A DNA stretch of 64,000 nucleotides from Roseburia sp. 499 (GTDB lineage: Bacteria > Bacillota > Clostridia > Lachnospirales > Lachnospiraceae), in NCBI RefSeq assembly GCF_001940225.2, contig NZ_CP135164.1, forward strand, positions 2,108,001-2,172,000, given 5' to 3'. A program made the position numbers and the translations under genes. This document shows, piece by piece, positions 62,454 through 64,000 of this stretch. The notes under the pieces were generated by a model. It did no database searches, had not been told where the DNA came from, and worked only from the letters and a program-made list of their open reading frames with translations. How positions within the stretch are numbered: the stretch's first letter is position 1; each line of letters opens with the position of its first letter.

Positions 62454-63165
62454 TTTTCCTCTCTATTACCGCACTTTCTCATATCAATCTGGCTTTCTTC
62501 TTCACTTGCCTCAAACCCAATACTTTCATACAAATGAATTGCTCCCGCGTTCTGCTCATCTGCTGCAAGAAATCCTCTGGTTGCTCCATGACACTTTCCA
62601 TAATAAAGTGCCTGATTAATTAATCTTCTGGCACCCCCTTGATTTTTCCTTCTGCATCGCGTTCTATAAATACTGTTCTATTCTGTGCATAATCACCATC
62701 CTGACTAAGCCACTCCAAGAACCACTCTTCCGTCTGCCCGGTAAAACCACGGCTCAGTCCTCTACAAGTCATAGTAACTTCTGAAGCTTCTTTACAATCC
62801 TTCTTTTCTAATAATTCAGTTTCTATGGCACTTTCTCCAATAGATTCCATTGATTTCAGAAAATACTCGTGCCATGCATTACGAACCACAAATCCTTCTT
62901 GTTCCATTTCCGGTACCCAAGCATGTGGTATAAAGGTAACAAGTCCTTCCTTCTTTATATTTTGTATCAAATCTTTTGATTTATTTGCAGCCCAATGATA
63001 CTCCCTTTCCTTTGCTTCCGGATTGTAACCACTTACTAAAATCATTTCCAGATTCATACAAAGAATTTCATATTCCATGACCTCTTCATATTCTGCATAT
63101 TCCATAGAGGAATACTGAAAATCTTTTAACTTGCTTTTAATTTCTTCAAATTCTTCTCTTTTCAT
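62454..63165 (-). pseudogene. Broken GNAT acetyltransferase gene (5' part intact as an ORF, 3' part out of frame)
   Basis: The 5' part (63165 to 62620, 181 residues) ends TVFIERDAEGKIKGVPED and then stops. Directly after, in another frame (about 62632 to 62447), the DNA encodes GARRLINQALYYGKCHGATRGFLAADEQNAGAIHLYESIGFEASEEESQIDMRK, the C-terminal half of a GNAT domain with the acetyl-CoA helix and L-Y-x-x-x-G-F. The middle strand with the R/Q-x-x-G-x-G loop is missing, so a short internal deletion with frameshift, next to a GGGGG run, is the likely cause. A GTG at 63180 is an alternative start. The shortened product probably has no acetyltransferase activity. Confidence 0.7.
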
Positions 63166-63176
63166 AATATTCTTTC

Positions 63177-63782
63177 TCACCTATCAAACTTTTTTAACAA
63201 CTTATCTTTTTTGTATTTTCTTATGGTCTCTTCGATTTCATTATAATCTCGTTCGAAAAGTTCTCCACTTATCTGCTCTTTCAACTGTTCTTTTTCCACT
63301 TTGAGAAGTATCTTTTCAATCACAAATGACTTACTCTTTTCCTTATATTTTGGCAATTGGTTCAATTCCTGTATATGAGCAAGTTCCGGTCTCCACAGCA
63401 GACTCATTTTATGACTCCAATTCACTTTAGGATTTTCCTTTGGTTCACGCAAAAGATAAAAGTCCGGTATACCATCTTGTAATTCTACTGTAATGATTCC
63501 CCACCATTCCGGTACATGCTCTGCAATGTGACCTGCATGACTTGTCCCTGCCACAATATAATTGTAGTCATAATACTGATTGTAGTCTCTCACCTGCCGG
63601 CTTAAACGGGCATAGGTGTCAGCATCACTTTTAATTTCAATACCACATAGAGCAGACGGCATAACCATCACCACGTCTGCCCGAGAGCGTCCCATCTGTT
63701 TTTCTTCTATAATTCTGATTTTTCCGTAGGTTTCTTCTAAGAAATCAAAAAGTGGTTCCCGAATGTCTTTATCGTATAGCAT
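63177..63782 (-). CDS. sce7726-like protein with a nuclease-type fold
   Basis: A 201-residue protein matching, from memory, the sce7726 family. Residues 1-80 carry the signature: YDKDIREPLFDFLEETYG ... GRSRADVVMVMPSALCGIEIKSDADTYARLSRQVRDYNQYYDYNYIVAG. The order Asp (RADVVMV) then E-I-K (GIEIKSD) fits a PD-(D/E)XK nuclease-like core. The C-terminal third is Lys/Glu rich and helical. Its start is 3 nt after the stop of the partial upstream gene, so the two are co-translated. Biological role unknown; such genes are scattered and often found in mobile or defence regions. Confidence 0.65.
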   Translation of the reverse strand: MLYDKDIREPLFDFLEETYGKIRIIEEKQMGRSRADVVMVMPSALCGIEIKSDADTYARLSRQVRDYNQYYDYNYIVAGTSHAGHIAEHVPEWWGIITVELQDGIPDFYLLREPKENPKVNWSHKMSLLWRPELAHIQELNQLPKYKEKSKSFVIEKILLKVEKEQLKEQISGELFERDYNEIEETIRKYKKDKLLKKFDR

Positions 63783-63785
63783 GAA

Positions 63786-64000
63786 TTACCTGCTTTCTTT
63801 TATAAACCTGGTAAGCTGTTTCTGATTTTTGATAACAATACTCTTTTCACTATATTGTCTCATAATATTCTCAAACTTTTCTTTTTTCTCCTTCGTGCGT
63901 CCTTCATGAAGAATCCACCAGATAAACTCCATATCCATCTTTTCTTTACATCCTTCTCCCATGGATTCTCTGGTCGTCCCCCGATATTTGAAATATCGGC
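63786..64000 (-). CDS. C-terminal end of an upstream partner gene (cut by window edge)
   Basis: About 71 residues are present, ending EKFENIMRQYSEKSIVIKNQKQLTRFIKESR, with GEGCKEKMDMEFIWWILHEG before it. Its 5' part is outside the window. It stops 3 nt before the sce7726-like start. sce7726 genes often follow an sce7725 gene, and this could be one, but the fragment is too short for me to say. Confidence 0.6.
   Translation of the reverse strand, partial: RYFKYRGTTRESMGEGCKEKMDMEFIWWILHEGRTKEKKEKFENIMRQYSEKSIVIKNQKQLTRFIKESR

Noticed and set aside
1..64000. tRNA, rRNA or CRISPR loci.
   Set aside because: No cloverleaf-like block, ribosomal RNA sequence or regularly spaced repeat array was seen on reading the window; a short tRNA could still be missed by eye.

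Overview
The window reads as chromosome of a low-GC, Gram-positive anaerobe of the Clostridia, most likely a Lachnospiraceae gut commensal. The grounds are A/T-rich intergenic DNA, strong AGGAGG-type ribosome binding sites, consensus sigma-A promoters, the gene orders gap-pgk-tpi, tig-clpP-clpX-lon-engB and iscR-iscS-iscU-mnmA, and protein sequences typical of that family. I cannot name the species. Almost every gene lies on the minus strand. The plus-strand exceptions are hisJ, an oligosaccharide-type flippase and a 34-residue toxin-like peptide.

Layout. 1-5.5 kb: the end of a chemoreceptor gene, then an ABC exporter with its own two-component system. 5.6-9.1 kb: the glycolytic cluster gap-pgk-tpiA, whose intergenic gaps hold structured and repeated DNA. 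9.3-16.6 kb: hisJ, a MalT-like LuxR regulator, an ECF sigma factor with a membrane-anchored beta-propeller protein, and a chemoreceptor with a sigma-D-type promoter. 16.7-26.1 kb: a MarR-controlled heterodimeric ABC exporter, then a BceAB/RS-like peptide-sensing ABC and two-component operon.

26.2-37.1 kb is a defence-type island: a type I restriction-modification system (hsdR, hsdS, hsdM) split up by accessory genes. These are an HTH protein with a phage-polyvalent-like C-terminal domain, VOC and GNAT enzymes, a tyrosine recombinase, a DUF3990/DUF3791 pair (candidate ADP-ribosyltransferase-like toxin and partner), and, wedged between hsdM and hsdS, a compact type I toxin-antitoxin-like module. 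In that module a tiny hydrophobic peptide mRNA and a convergent antisense RNA meet at a shared hairpin, and the module is bracketed by about 148-bp direct repeats. It is the most interesting locus here.

37-47.6 kb: YgjP-like metallopeptidase, a FUSC/pseudo-HAD fusion, the Fe-S and tRNA-thiolation operon with an IscR-type operator, the flippase, oligoendopeptidase F, an AI-2E-family permease and a parvulin. 47.7-58.2 kb: larB/larE (nickel-pincer cofactor), a zinc-type ABC importer, and the protein quality-control cluster tig-clpP-clpX-lon-engB. 58.3-64 kb: a chemoreceptor whose promoter and ribosome binding site have been cut off by an IS1182-like element inserted exactly at the start codon, then acetyltransferase genes (one broken) and a sce7726-like nuclease-fold protein with a partial upstream neighbour.

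Starts were moved from the longest reading frame to the ATG with the best ribosome binding site where that was clear. Family assignments rest on recognised motifs, not on a search. I saw no tRNA, rRNA or CRISPR array.
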